Assembly (NCBI GenBank): GCA_902782785.1
Contig: CACZOH010000024.1
Location: forward strand, 1 to 11,278
Origin: an uncultured Ruminococcus sp.
Lineage (GTDB): Bacteria > Bacillota > Clostridia > Oscillospirales > CAG-272
Reading direction: 5' to 3'
Length of the DNA stretch: 11,278 bases
The notes beneath the pieces were generated by a model. It had not been told where the DNA came from. It worked only from the letters and a program-made list of their open reading frames with translations, and made no database searches. Made by a program: the position numbers and the translations under genes. How positions within the stretch are numbered: the first letter of the stretch is position 1; each line of letters starts with the position of its first letter. Of the stretch, positions 1-6,697 are shown one piece after another.

Positions 1-1397
1 ATAACGCTTTCAACCTCAAACGGACCTATCCTGTAGCCCGAGGATTTTATAACGTCGTCCTTTCGTCCCACGTACCAGTAATATCCGTCTTCATCTCGCC
101 AGGCTATGTCGCCCGTGTGATAATAACCGTTCTCCCACACCTTTGCCGTGCTTTCCGGGTCGCGGTAATACTCTATGAGAAGTCCCGGCGGGTGTTTTCC
201 GTTTCTTTTTCTTATGACGATCTCTCCGTTTTCGCCGGGCGCAGTGGATCTTCCGTTTTCGTCCACCACGTCAACGTCAAGATACGGAACGGGCAGGCCC
301 ATAGAGCCGACCTTCGGTTCCGTGAAATACGGCGTACATACGATGACGGAGGATTCGGACTGACCGAAGCCCTCCATAAGCTTCAGTCCCGTAGCTTCCC
401 TGAACTGATTGAAAACCTCGGGATTGAGCGCCTCGCCCGCTATCGCGGCGTTTCTGATAGATGAAAGATCGTATTTTTTCAAATCTTCTTTTATCAAAAA
501 TCTGTATATCGTAGGCGGCGCGCAGAACGTAGTGGGCTTGTACTTCTGAAGCATCCGAAGCATATCCTGCGCGTTGAATTTTTCGTGATCGTACACAAGC
601 TGCGCGGAACCGCCGATAAGCTGACCGTACATTTTGCCCCAGCCCGTTTTTGCCCAGCCCGTGTCGGCGACCGTTATATGGAGTCCGCCGTCCACCACTC
701 TGTGCCAGTAAACGCCTGTAAAAATATGGGCAAGCGGATACAGGAAATTATGCGTCGCCATCTTAGGCATCCCGTTTGTGCCGGACGTGAAGAATATGAG
801 CATCCTGTCCGTCGATTTCGGAAGATCGTCTCCCGTCGGCTTTACGAAAGGCGGCGCGTTCCTGATCCCCTCGTCAAAAGACAGCCAACCCTCGCGCTCG
901 CCGCGGCAGATTATTCTGTATTTGACCGTGTCCGTAACGCCGCAGGCGTTTTCTATATGAGTGAGCACCTGCTCGTCGTTCGTTGCGATTATCGCCGATA
1001 CGCCGGCGGCGTTGAAGCGGTATATGTAGTCCTTGTCCTGCAGCTGATACGTTGCGGGGATCGCTATCGCGCCGATCTTATGGAGCGCCACGTAGCTGTA
1101 CCAGAACTCATAGTTGCGCTTCATCACGAGCATCACGCGATCGCCCTTTTTGATCCCGGTTTTCAGAAGGAAGGACGCGAGCGCGCTGCTTTGCCTTGAC
1201 CATTCGCCGTACGTTATCCTTTTTTCAACGCCCTTGTCGTTTACGTATAATATTGCAAGTCTTTCGGGTTCTCTTTCCGCAACGAAATCAACGTGATCGT
1301 AACCGAAGTTAAAATCGACGTTTTCTTTTATAGCGTATGACGACAGATTTCCTTTTTCGTCAAACGTCTCATCAACAAATCTCTTGTAATAAATCAC
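1..1397 (-). CDS. AMP-forming acyl-CoA synthetase, medium-chain (MACS/ACSM) type, C-terminus cut off by window edge
   Basis: Activates a carboxylic acid with ATP to an acyl-adenylate and transfers it to CoA, in the cytoplasm. My minus-strand translation gives 465 residues with no stop. It has an AMP-binding P-loop TSGTNGMPK (about 202-212), the MACS-type stretch ADTGWAKTGWGKMYGQ, the A5 motif EGFGQSESS (about 341-349), YHTGDIAW (about 424-431) and the hinge GRKDDVIKSSGYRIGP (about 442-457). The last part visible is PFEVESV, so roughly 80-90 residues, including the catalytic A10 lysine, lie outside the window. The start is a GTG at 1397: in that frame a TAG lies upstream without a better start, and the nearby ATG frame stops after nine codons. 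A weak GGAAAGAG ribosome site lies at 1407-1414. The P-loop has Asn where Thr is usual. The substrate (acetate, short or medium chain) cannot be told from the sequence. It diverges from the ligase/ACP operon. Confidence 0.9.
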   Translation of the reverse strand, partial: MIYYKRFVDETFDEKGNLSSYAIKENVDFNFGYDHVDFVAEREPERLAILYVNDKGVEKRITYGEWSRQSSALASFLLKTGIKKGDRVMLVMKRNYEFWYSYVALHKIGAIAIPATYQLQDKDYIYRFNAAGVSAIIATNDEQVLTHIENACGVTDTVKYRIICRGEREGWLSFDEGIRNAPPFVKPTGDDLPKSTDRMLIFFTSGTNGMPKMATHNFLYPLAHIFTGVYWHRVVDGGLHITVADTGWAKTGWGKMYGQLIGGSAQLVYDHEKFNAQDMLRMLQKYKPTTFCAPPTIYRFLIKEDLKKYDLSSIRNAAIAGEALNPEVFNQFREATGLKLMEGFGQSESSVIVCTPYFTEPKVGSMGLPVPYLDVDVVDENGRSTAPGENGEIVIRKRNGKHPPGLLIEYYRDPESTAKVWENGYYHTGDIAWRDEDGYYWYVGRKDDVIKSSGYRIGPFEVESV

Positions 1398-1439
1398 TTG
1401 TATACGCTCTTTCCGATAGGCATAAATTTTACCAAATAC

Positions 1440-1468
1440 ATTATACTACAATTACGTGCAATACGCAA
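1440..1468 (-). promoter_or_regulatory. Promoter of the leftward acyl-CoA synthetase gene
   Basis: Read on the minus strand, TTGCGT (1463-1468) and TATAAT (1440-1445) are separated by 17 bp. The -10 is perfect and the -35 matches at its TTG half. The predicted transcription start near 1433 would leave a leader of about 35 nt before the GTG at 1397. Confidence 0.6.
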
Positions 1469-1564
1469 TATAAATATATGATAATTTTATAGAATTTTTT
1501 TTATACATTTTTATTTAAATATTATAAACCTCACGCACAAACACAAAAATATACATTTCATTAC

Positions 1565-1592
1565 TTGACAAATCGGATTTTTTGATTATAAT
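1565..1592 (+). promoter_or_regulatory. Consensus promoter of the ligase-ACP-lipoprotein operon
   Basis: TTGACA at 1565-1570 and TATAAT at 1587-1592 match the sigma-A consensus at all twelve positions, with a 16-bp spacer (one short of optimum). About 120 bp of very AT-rich DNA lies upstream and could act as an UP element. The predicted start of transcription is near 1599-1600. This rules out the in-frame GTG at 1595 as the translation start of the next gene. Confidence 0.75.
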
Positions 1593-1657
1593 AGGTGTAT
1601 GGTGCTCTTTTTATACGTAATTCCATGCACCGAAATAAACGTACACGGTATATTATA

Positions 1658-3358
1658 ATGAAAAAAACCTTTACCCCGCGTGATATAAGAAGCCTTGACA
1701 GCGTAAAGGATCTTGTTTACACCAACGCCGAACGTTTCGGCGACAAATCTCTTTACATTTATATTGAAAATAAAGAGCAGTTAACGTACAGCTATAACGA
1801 ACATAAAGACGTTTTCAACGCATTCGGCACCGCTTTGTTTGAATTGGGACTGAATGAAAAAAAGATATCGCTCTGCAGCGATCAGCATCCTCACTGGGTC
1901 GCGTCCTTTCTGTCCGTAATCGCCGCGGGCGGGGTTATCGTTCCGCTTGACAGAGAGCTTTTGCCCGAACAGCTTGCGGGATTTATAAACATAACGGAAT
2001 CGGAAGCCGTAATTTTATCAACGAGAGAATTAAAGCTTTTATCATCCTGCCTGAAAGATCTCCATACGGTAAAGCACATCATAATTATCGGTCCGTACGA
2101 TATACCCGAAGATATAAACGACGAACGGCTTGTGCAGTTCTCCTCTCTTGTCGAAAAAGGCAAAGCCCTGATCGAAGAGGGCGATACGCGTTTTCTTGAT
2201 TATCAAAGAAACAACACGGATCTCGCCTGCATCCTATTCACCTCCGGCACCACCGGCACGAGCAAGGGCGTTATGCTTTCCGAATACAATCTTATGTTCT
2301 CGGTCGTACAGTGCAGCCGTATGGTCGATATAGGAGACAACGACACGTTCGTTTCCGTTCTTCCGATACATCACACGTTTGCGCTGACTACGAACCATCT
2401 TGCCATGTCGTATATCGGCGGTACGACGTTTATGAACGATTCGCTTAAGCATACGTTCAAAAACATAACTGAAACAAAACCGACCTGCCTTATTTTAGTG
2501 CCTCTTTTCCTTGAAACGATGGATAAGAAGATCTGGGAAGGCATAAGAAAACAGAACAAGGAAAAACAGGTGAGACGTCTGATGACAATGTCCAACGGTA
2601 TGAGGCATGCGGGCATAGATATGCGCAAAACCCTGTTTGAAAAGATACTGAACAGCTTCGGCGGAAATCTCAATCAGATAGTCGTCGGCGGCGCTCCGCT
2701 CGATCCCGAAATAATACGCGATTTTGACGCATTCGGCGTCACTGTCGTCGAAGGCTACGGAATAACGGAATGCTGTCCCCTCATCTCGGTCAACCCGCAT
2801 GACTGGCGCAAATTCGGCTCCGCGGGTATCGTGGCGGTCGGACTTGAAGCAAAGATCAGCGAACCGAACGAGGCGGGCGAGGGCGAGATACTCGTACGCG
2901 GCGGAAACGTATTCATGGGCTACTACAAGAACGAGGAGGCAACGAAGGACGCTATCACCGAGGACGGCTGGTTCCGTACGGGAGATATAGGATACCTTGA
3001 TAAAGACAATTTCGTATATATCACGGGAAGAAAGAAAAACGTCATAATAGCCTCAAACGGCAAAAACGTCTATCCCGAAGAGCTTGAAGAATACCTTAAC
3101 AAGTGTGAAATAATAAAAGAAGCCGTGGTTATCGGCAGAAATTCCGACGACGGCGTGGTGATCACCGCTCTGATATACCCCGATAAGGACGTTTGCGGCG
3201 ATATAAATGATAACGAACTTTATGAGAAGATATTCTCTGAAATAAACTTGATAAACAAAGGTCTGCCCACTTTCAAGCACATCACCGCCATTGAAATACG
3301 CGACAGAGAGTTTGAAAAAACAACGACCAGAAAGATCAAGCGTTTTCTTTTAAAGTAA
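1658..3358 (+). CDS. AMP-dependent acyl ligase, probably acyl-ACP synthetase for the adjacent carrier protein
   Basis: ANL-superfamily adenylating enzyme of 566 residues, the usual full length. Visible motifs in order are the P-loop TSGTTGTSKG (about 194-204), YGITECCPL (about 366-374), DGWFRTGDIGYL (about 434-445), the hinge and A8 loop GRKKNVIIASNGKNVYPEE (about 456-474), and the A10 region TTRKIKRFLLK at the very C-terminus, which carries the catalytic lysine. The frame stays open back to a GTG at 1595, but that lies between the -10 box and the predicted transcription start. ATG 1658 (MKKTFTPRD) is therefore chosen, with ATG 1625 as the alternative; neither has a strong ribosome site. The gene directly downstream is an acyl carrier protein, which suggests the acyl-adenylate is passed to a phosphopantetheine arm, as in Aas-type acyl-ACP synthetases. 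CoA remains possible as acceptor. The fatty or other carboxylate substrate is unknown. Confidence 0.88.
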   Translation: MKKTFTPRDIRSLDSVKDLVYTNAERFGDKSLYIYIENKEQLTYSYNEHKDVFNAFGTALFELGLNEKKISLCSDQHPHWVASFLSVIAAGGVIVPLDRELLPEQLAGFINITESEAVILSTRELKLLSSCLKDLHTVKHIIIIGPYDIPEDINDERLVQFSSLVEKGKALIEEGDTRFLDYQRNNTDLACILFTSGTTGTSKGVMLSEYNLMFSVVQCSRMVDIGDNDTFVSVLPIHHTFALTTNHLAMSYIGGTTFMNDSLKHTFKNITETKPTCLILVPLFLETMDKKIWEGIRKQNKEKQVRRLMTMSNGMRHAGIDMRKTLFEKILNSFGGNLNQIVVGGAPLDPEIIRDFDAFGVTVVEGYGITECCPLISVNPHDWRKFGSAGIVAVGLEAKISEPNEAGEGEILVRGGNVFMGYYKNEEATKDAITEDGWFRTGDIGYLDKDNFVYITGRKKNVIIASNGKNVYPEELEEYLNKCEIIKEAVVIGRNSDDGVVITALIYPDKDVCGDINDNELYEKIFSEINLINKGLPTFKHITAIEIRDREFEKTTTRKIKRFLLK

Positions 3359-3376
3359 TATACGAGGAGGTTTTAT

Positions 3377-3613
3377 ATGTACGAAGAATTCAGGCAGTTA
3401 CTTATCGAAAAGCTCGAGATAGAGCCGGATCTGATCAAACCGGAAGCACAGCTTGCAAACGATCTCGGCATCAACTCTCTTGAGCTTGCGGACCTTGTTC
3501 TCTATTGCGAGGACAAATACGATATTGAAATTGACGACGACGCGCTGCAGGGTTTTATAACCGTGAACGACGTTGTTGAATATCTTTCGGGTATAATCCC
3601 CGAAAAAGAATAA
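3377..3613 (+). CDS. Stand-alone acyl carrier protein
   Basis: A 78-residue acidic four-helix carrier protein. The phosphopantetheine attachment site is Ser34 in LGINSLELADL, and the following helix LVLYCEDKYDIEI is typical of the family. The residue before the serine is Asn, not the Asp of the classical DSL motif. That variant occurs in specialised carrier proteins and argues against this being the main fatty-acid-synthesis ACP. A strong AGGAGG lies at 3365-3370, 6 nt before the ATG. The gene starts 18 nt after the stop of the acyl ligase, in the same orientation and clearly in the same operon, so the ligase is its likely loading enzyme. No ketosynthase, acyltransferase or phosphopantetheinyl transferase is in the window, so the fate of the loaded acyl group is not visible. 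Confidence 0.93.
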   Translation: MYEEFRQLLIEKLEIEPDLIKPEAQLANDLGINSLELADLVLYCEDKYDIEIDDDALQGFITVNDVVEYLSGIIPEKE

Positions 3614-3641
3614 AAACGAAATTCTATAAGGAGGATATAAA

Positions 3642-5150
3642 ATGAAAAAGACACTTATACTTCTGCTTTGCGCCCTGTTTGTGTTCTCCATGTTCGCCGC
3701 CTGCGCCAACACCCCCGGCGGCAGCAATGAAACCAAGGCTCAGGAAACAAAAGCTCAGGAAGTCGACGTAACGACTGCCGAAGTTGTCGAAACAGAGGAC
3801 CCGAGAACCGTCATGGATCCCGATACTCTGGCAAAAGCAGACCAGTACAGAGGCAAAACTCTCACCATTCTTGCGAATAACGGTTTCTGGCCGGCGGACG
3901 ATATTTTCAGAGAAGAAGATTCCGAGGATCCGGTTGATTCCGCAATATTCCAGAGAAACGAATTTGTCAAATCGGAATACGGCATAGAGATCGACGTAGT
4001 GCTCGACGAGGACGTAAAGACGACGCTGAAAAACGCGTACAAATCCGGTATTTCCGATTACGACGTAGCGGCGTTCTGCGCATATGAAGCCTGCCCTCTG
4101 GCCGCAGAAAACATTTTCCAGGATCTTACTCAGATCGAAAATCTTGATCTGTCAAAGATATACTGGGACCAGGGTCTTTATGAAGGTCTTTCGATAGACA
4201 ACAAGCTGTTCTACATAACGGGCGACATTTCCACAAAGGCAAACGCCGGAACGTTCCTTATGATGTTCAACAAAAAGCTTGCTTCCGACTATGACCTTGA
4301 AGACCTCTATCAGGTCGTTCGCGACGGCAAATGGACGCTTGATTACCTCAACTCCATAATAAAAGAACACGGATATGTTGACGACGGCAACGCAAAGGTC
4401 GACGTATACGATAAGTTCGGTATGGGCATTCAGATAGAGGCTTACCTCGCGTTCTTCTTCGGAGCCGGCGGACGTATGGTCTTAAAGGATGCGGACCAGA
4501 TGCCTTATCTTGACCTCAATACCGAAAAGAACATAAGCATAATAGACAAAATCTACGACCTTACGCAGCTTGACAACAAGACGATAGACGCTCACGACCA
4601 CTTACAAGAGCCGCCGTACTCTTCCGGCGAGGGCTTTGCGTCCACGGTTGCTTTCAAGGAAAACCGCTGCTTATTCTACCTCTCCAACGCCGCCAACATA
4701 CTCGGTTTAAGAGAGATGGACGCTGACTTCGGCGTGCTCCCCACTCCGAAGCTTGACGAATCACAGGAGGATTATTATTCATACGTTTATCACGGCGCGG
4801 CGCTGTACGTGATACCCGTTATGAACAAGAATACCGCTTTCACCGGCTTTGCGCTTGAAGCTCTTGCGTCGGAATCCTACAAGAGAGTAACTCCCGCTTA
4901 CTATGAGCAGACGTTGAAGCGCAAATCTCAGCGTGACTCCGATTCAATGGATATGCTTGACATAGTTTTCAGAAACAGACTGTGGGATCTGGGATACTAC
5001 GCACGCTGGAGCGGACTTGACGACGCTTTCATTCAGCAGATAAAGAAAGGCACCAGCTCCTTTGCAAAATGGTACAAGGGCGCTTCCAAATCCGCTAACA
5101 ATGCTATCAAAAAATATGTGAAAGCATATAACGAATCGTCTTCCAAATAA
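3642..5150 (+). CDS. Extracellular solute-binding lipoprotein (ABC-importer binding protein type)
   Basis: 502 residues. The N-terminus MKKTLILLLCALFVFSMFAAC is a lipoprotein signal with a lipobox ending in Cys21, followed by a low-complexity linker containing a duplicated ETKAQ. The mature part starts with YRGKTLTIL and has the layout of large clostridial family-1-like solute-binding proteins, including DVAAFCAYEACPLA, MMFNKKLASDYDL, DFGVLPTPKLDE and a C-terminal LDIVFRNRLWDLGYYARW. It is anchored outside the membrane and probably binds a sugar or other organic solute. The ligand cannot be read from the sequence. AAGGAGG at 3628-3634 sits 7 nt before the ATG, and the gap to the carrier protein gene is 28 nt, so it appears to share the operon. 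No permease or ATPase gene follows, since the next genes run the other way after a terminator. It may serve a transporter encoded elsewhere or work as an orphan receptor. Confidence 0.88.
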   Translation: MKKTLILLLCALFVFSMFAACANTPGGSNETKAQETKAQEVDVTTAEVVETEDPRTVMDPDTLAKADQYRGKTLTILANNGFWPADDIFREEDSEDPVDSAIFQRNEFVKSEYGIEIDVVLDEDVKTTLKNAYKSGISDYDVAAFCAYEACPLAAENIFQDLTQIENLDLSKIYWDQGLYEGLSIDNKLFYITGDISTKANAGTFLMMFNKKLASDYDLEDLYQVVRDGKWTLDYLNSIIKEHGYVDDGNAKVDVYDKFGMGIQIEAYLAFFFGAGGRMVLKDADQMPYLDLNTEKNISIIDKIYDLTQLDNKTIDAHDHLQEPPYSSGEGFASTVAFKENRCLFYLSNAANILGLREMDADFGVLPTPKLDESQEDYYSYVYHGAALYVIPVMNKNTAFTGFALEALASESYKRVTPAYYEQTLKRKSQRDSDSMDMLDIVFRNRLWDLGYYARWSGLDDAFIQQIKKGTSSFAKWYKGASKSANNAIKKYVKAYNESSSK

Positions 5151-5223
5151 AAACTCTTATTCGAACGCACGTGTGCTTCTTAAAGACAGAACTTCCGGGT
5201 GTTTGAAGGACATAGAAAAAGAT

Positions 5224-5252
5224 CGGGACCGCATTACAGCGGTCCCGTTTTT
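5224..5252 (+). terminator. Rho-independent terminator, probably bidirectional
   Basis: A perfect 9-bp stem CGGGACCGC / GCGGTCCCG (5224-5232, 5239-5247) closes a 6-nt loop and is followed by TTTTTC on the plus strand. On the minus strand the stem is followed by GATC and then TTTTTC. It lies between the convergent lipoprotein gene (ending 5150) and DUF4956 gene (ending 5293), so it can end both units. The rest of 5151-5292 shows nothing else I can name. Confidence 0.9.
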
Positions 5253-5292
5253 CTTATAAAATCATAATTCTTTTCTCTGCCCGTATCTTGTA

Positions 5293-5964
5293 TCACAGCT
5301 GACTCTGAATTTCGGTATACGGCAAAAGCGCTACCTCAAGATTACCGTTTTTTGTGCGGAGCTCGTCAATAAACTCTTTTTCTTCCGCGGGATTTTTCAA
5401 CTGCACTTTATATGACAGGCGGAACATACTGCCCATGCCCGTCGTTTTGACGCCGGCATTTTCGACCTTTTTAAGATATCTGGCGAAAATATCGTCGAAC
5501 GTTCCGTTATATTCAAGAGATTCCGGGATAGTGATTCGCAAAAGCTGATCTGCCGCCGCGTTCTTATGCTCAAACAAAGGCACAAAGCTGAATAGCAGAA
5601 ACAGCACGGAGAGCGCGATCAGGATAACGACGCCGTATCCGATATATCCCATACCGAACGCGATACCGGAGCCCATCGCCACAAGGATCGCCACGATCTC
5701 TTCGGCGCTGCCCTGCGCCGATCGAAAGCGGATAAGACTGAACGCGCCTCCTATTGCGACGCCGGCGCCGATGTTTCCGTTAACGAACGTTATGACGGCG
5801 GCGACGATGAACGGGATAAGAGCCGTTACGATGAAAAACCGTTTTGTTGATCTGACGCGGAAGCTCATTAAAAACGAATACAGAAAACCGGACACAAGAG
5901 CTGCTCCCGCCATGATAAAAAACTGCGCGGGTGTAACGGTGGAAGAATATATGGAATCAAACAT
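5293..5964 (-). CDS. DUF4956 family multi-spanning membrane protein
   Basis: 223 residues. The N-terminal 130 or so are strongly hydrophobic with four to five likely membrane segments (about 15-34, 43-60, 64-80, 88-105 and 107-127). These are followed by a soluble C-terminal domain of about 95 residues. The stretch GGAFSLIRFRSAQGSAEEI (about 73-91) is the conserved signature I associate with DUF4956. AAAGGAG at 5972-5978 is 7 nt from the ATG. It is the last gene of the lipoprotein-VTC-DUF4956 unit, 18 nt after the VTC gene. Family members are commonly found next to VTC-domain proteins, but their biochemical role is not established to my knowledge. The conserved Arg-rich loop between membrane segments would suit an anionic partner or product such as polyphosphate; that is inference. 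Confidence 0.87.
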   Translation of the reverse strand: MFDSIYSSTVTPAQFFIMAGAALVSGFLYSFLMSFRVRSTKRFFIVTALIPFIVAAVITFVNGNIGAGVAIGGAFSLIRFRSAQGSAEEIVAILVAMGSGIAFGMGYIGYGVVILIALSVLFLLFSFVPLFEHKNAAADQLLRITIPESLEYNGTFDDIFARYLKKVENAGVKTTGMGSMFRLSYKVQLKNPAEEKEFIDELRTKNGNLEVALLPYTEIQSQL

Positions 5965-5982
5965 TTTACATCTCCTTTTAAG

Positions 5983-6681
5983 TCAGATTATTTTCGCCTG
6001 TATCAGCTGCCGGCGGTATGCTTCTCCGTATTTTGAAAAGCTGCTTTTCCGTATCTTGCCCGATGAAAGGATTTCGCATAACCAGAGCGGCAATGATTCC
6101 TGAACCTTGATCTCGAGGATCGTCCACCCTTCGCCGAGAAGCGATATCCCGTCCATTGATTTTGTGAGCGTCAGATCGTTTATACGATACCTCGGGTTTT
6201 CGTCTATCGTCAGACGCAGATCGCCGCCGGGTTCAAAATACGCCGTACGGTCATAGATTATCAGGCACGACGGAACAAGCTCTTTATAGCAGTCACGGAA
6301 AACGGCGATCTCTCTGTTTATCTGACCCGGTGCGCATATGTCTCCATCACCCGAAAAGAACTGTTGTACCAGCGGTATCGTCGTCTGTACGCGGCGCTTG
6401 TATACGATACCGTACGCCTTCCGTTTCAGTTCAAGGAATACGGGAGATTCTTCCGTCGCAAGACCGTATGAGCGCAGTCGTATTTTTTCTTTGAACTCAG
6501 GTTTGTCCATAGACGTGCGGATCAGCTGATACGACGGCGTATCGTAGTACAGAGAGGCGATAGACGTCTTTCCGTACCGGTCAGCCTCCATATGACCCGC
6601 GAGCCGTTTTCTTAAATATTCCGTTTGTTCTGCGTTGAGCAGATATTTCAGCTCATAACGCTTCATTACCGTGATAGCCAT
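5983..6681 (-). CDS. VTC-domain polyphosphate polymerase family protein
   Basis: 232 residues, essentially a single VTC catalytic domain of the CYTH/triphosphate-tunnel type. In order it shows KRYELKYLL (7-15, with the ExK signature), SLYYDT (43-48), KEKIRLRSYG (64-73), FLELKRK (82-88), YKRR (94-97), then YDRTAYF, LRLTIDENPRYR, ILEIKVQESLP and SFSKYGEAYRRQL near the end. The alternating charged residues fit a basic tunnel that holds a polyphosphate chain and metal ions. In yeast the Vtc4 domain makes polyphosphate from ATP; activity for this protein is inferred from family. It lacks the SPX and membrane domains of the eukaryotic subunit, and the next gene encodes a membrane protein that could supply an anchor or exit path. 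GAGGAGG at 6689-6695 lies 7 nt before the ATG at 6681, which favours this start over the internal ATG at 6666. It follows the beta-helix lipoprotein gene by 16 nt. Confidence 0.88.
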   Translation of the reverse strand: MAITVMKRYELKYLLNAEQTEYLRKRLAGHMEADRYGKTSIASLYYDTPSYQLIRTSMDKPEFKEKIRLRSYGLATEESPVFLELKRKAYGIVYKRRVQTTIPLVQQFFSGDGDICAPGQINREIAVFRDCYKELVPSCLIIYDRTAYFEPGGDLRLTIDENPRYRINDLTLTKSMDGISLLGEGWTILEIKVQESLPLWLCEILSSGKIRKSSFSKYGEAYRRQLIQAKII

Positions 6682-6697
6682 GGTATCGCCTCCTCTT

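Noticed and set aside
585..1199. Open frame of 204 codons on the plus strand
   Set aside because: It lies fully antisense to the acyl-CoA synthetase, is rich in Arg/His/Val and has no ribosome site or family motif. It is a shadow of the real minus-strand gene.
3291..3316. ATTGAA and TTTGAA pair within the ligase gene, resembling the operator
   Set aside because: The spacing is about 21 bp, one half-site is imperfect and it lies deep inside a coding region with no promoter nearby.
5151..5223. Possible small gene or attachment site after the solute-binding lipoprotein
   Set aside because: No ribosome site with a start codon, no tRNA-like or repeat sequence; only the terminator downstream is convincing.
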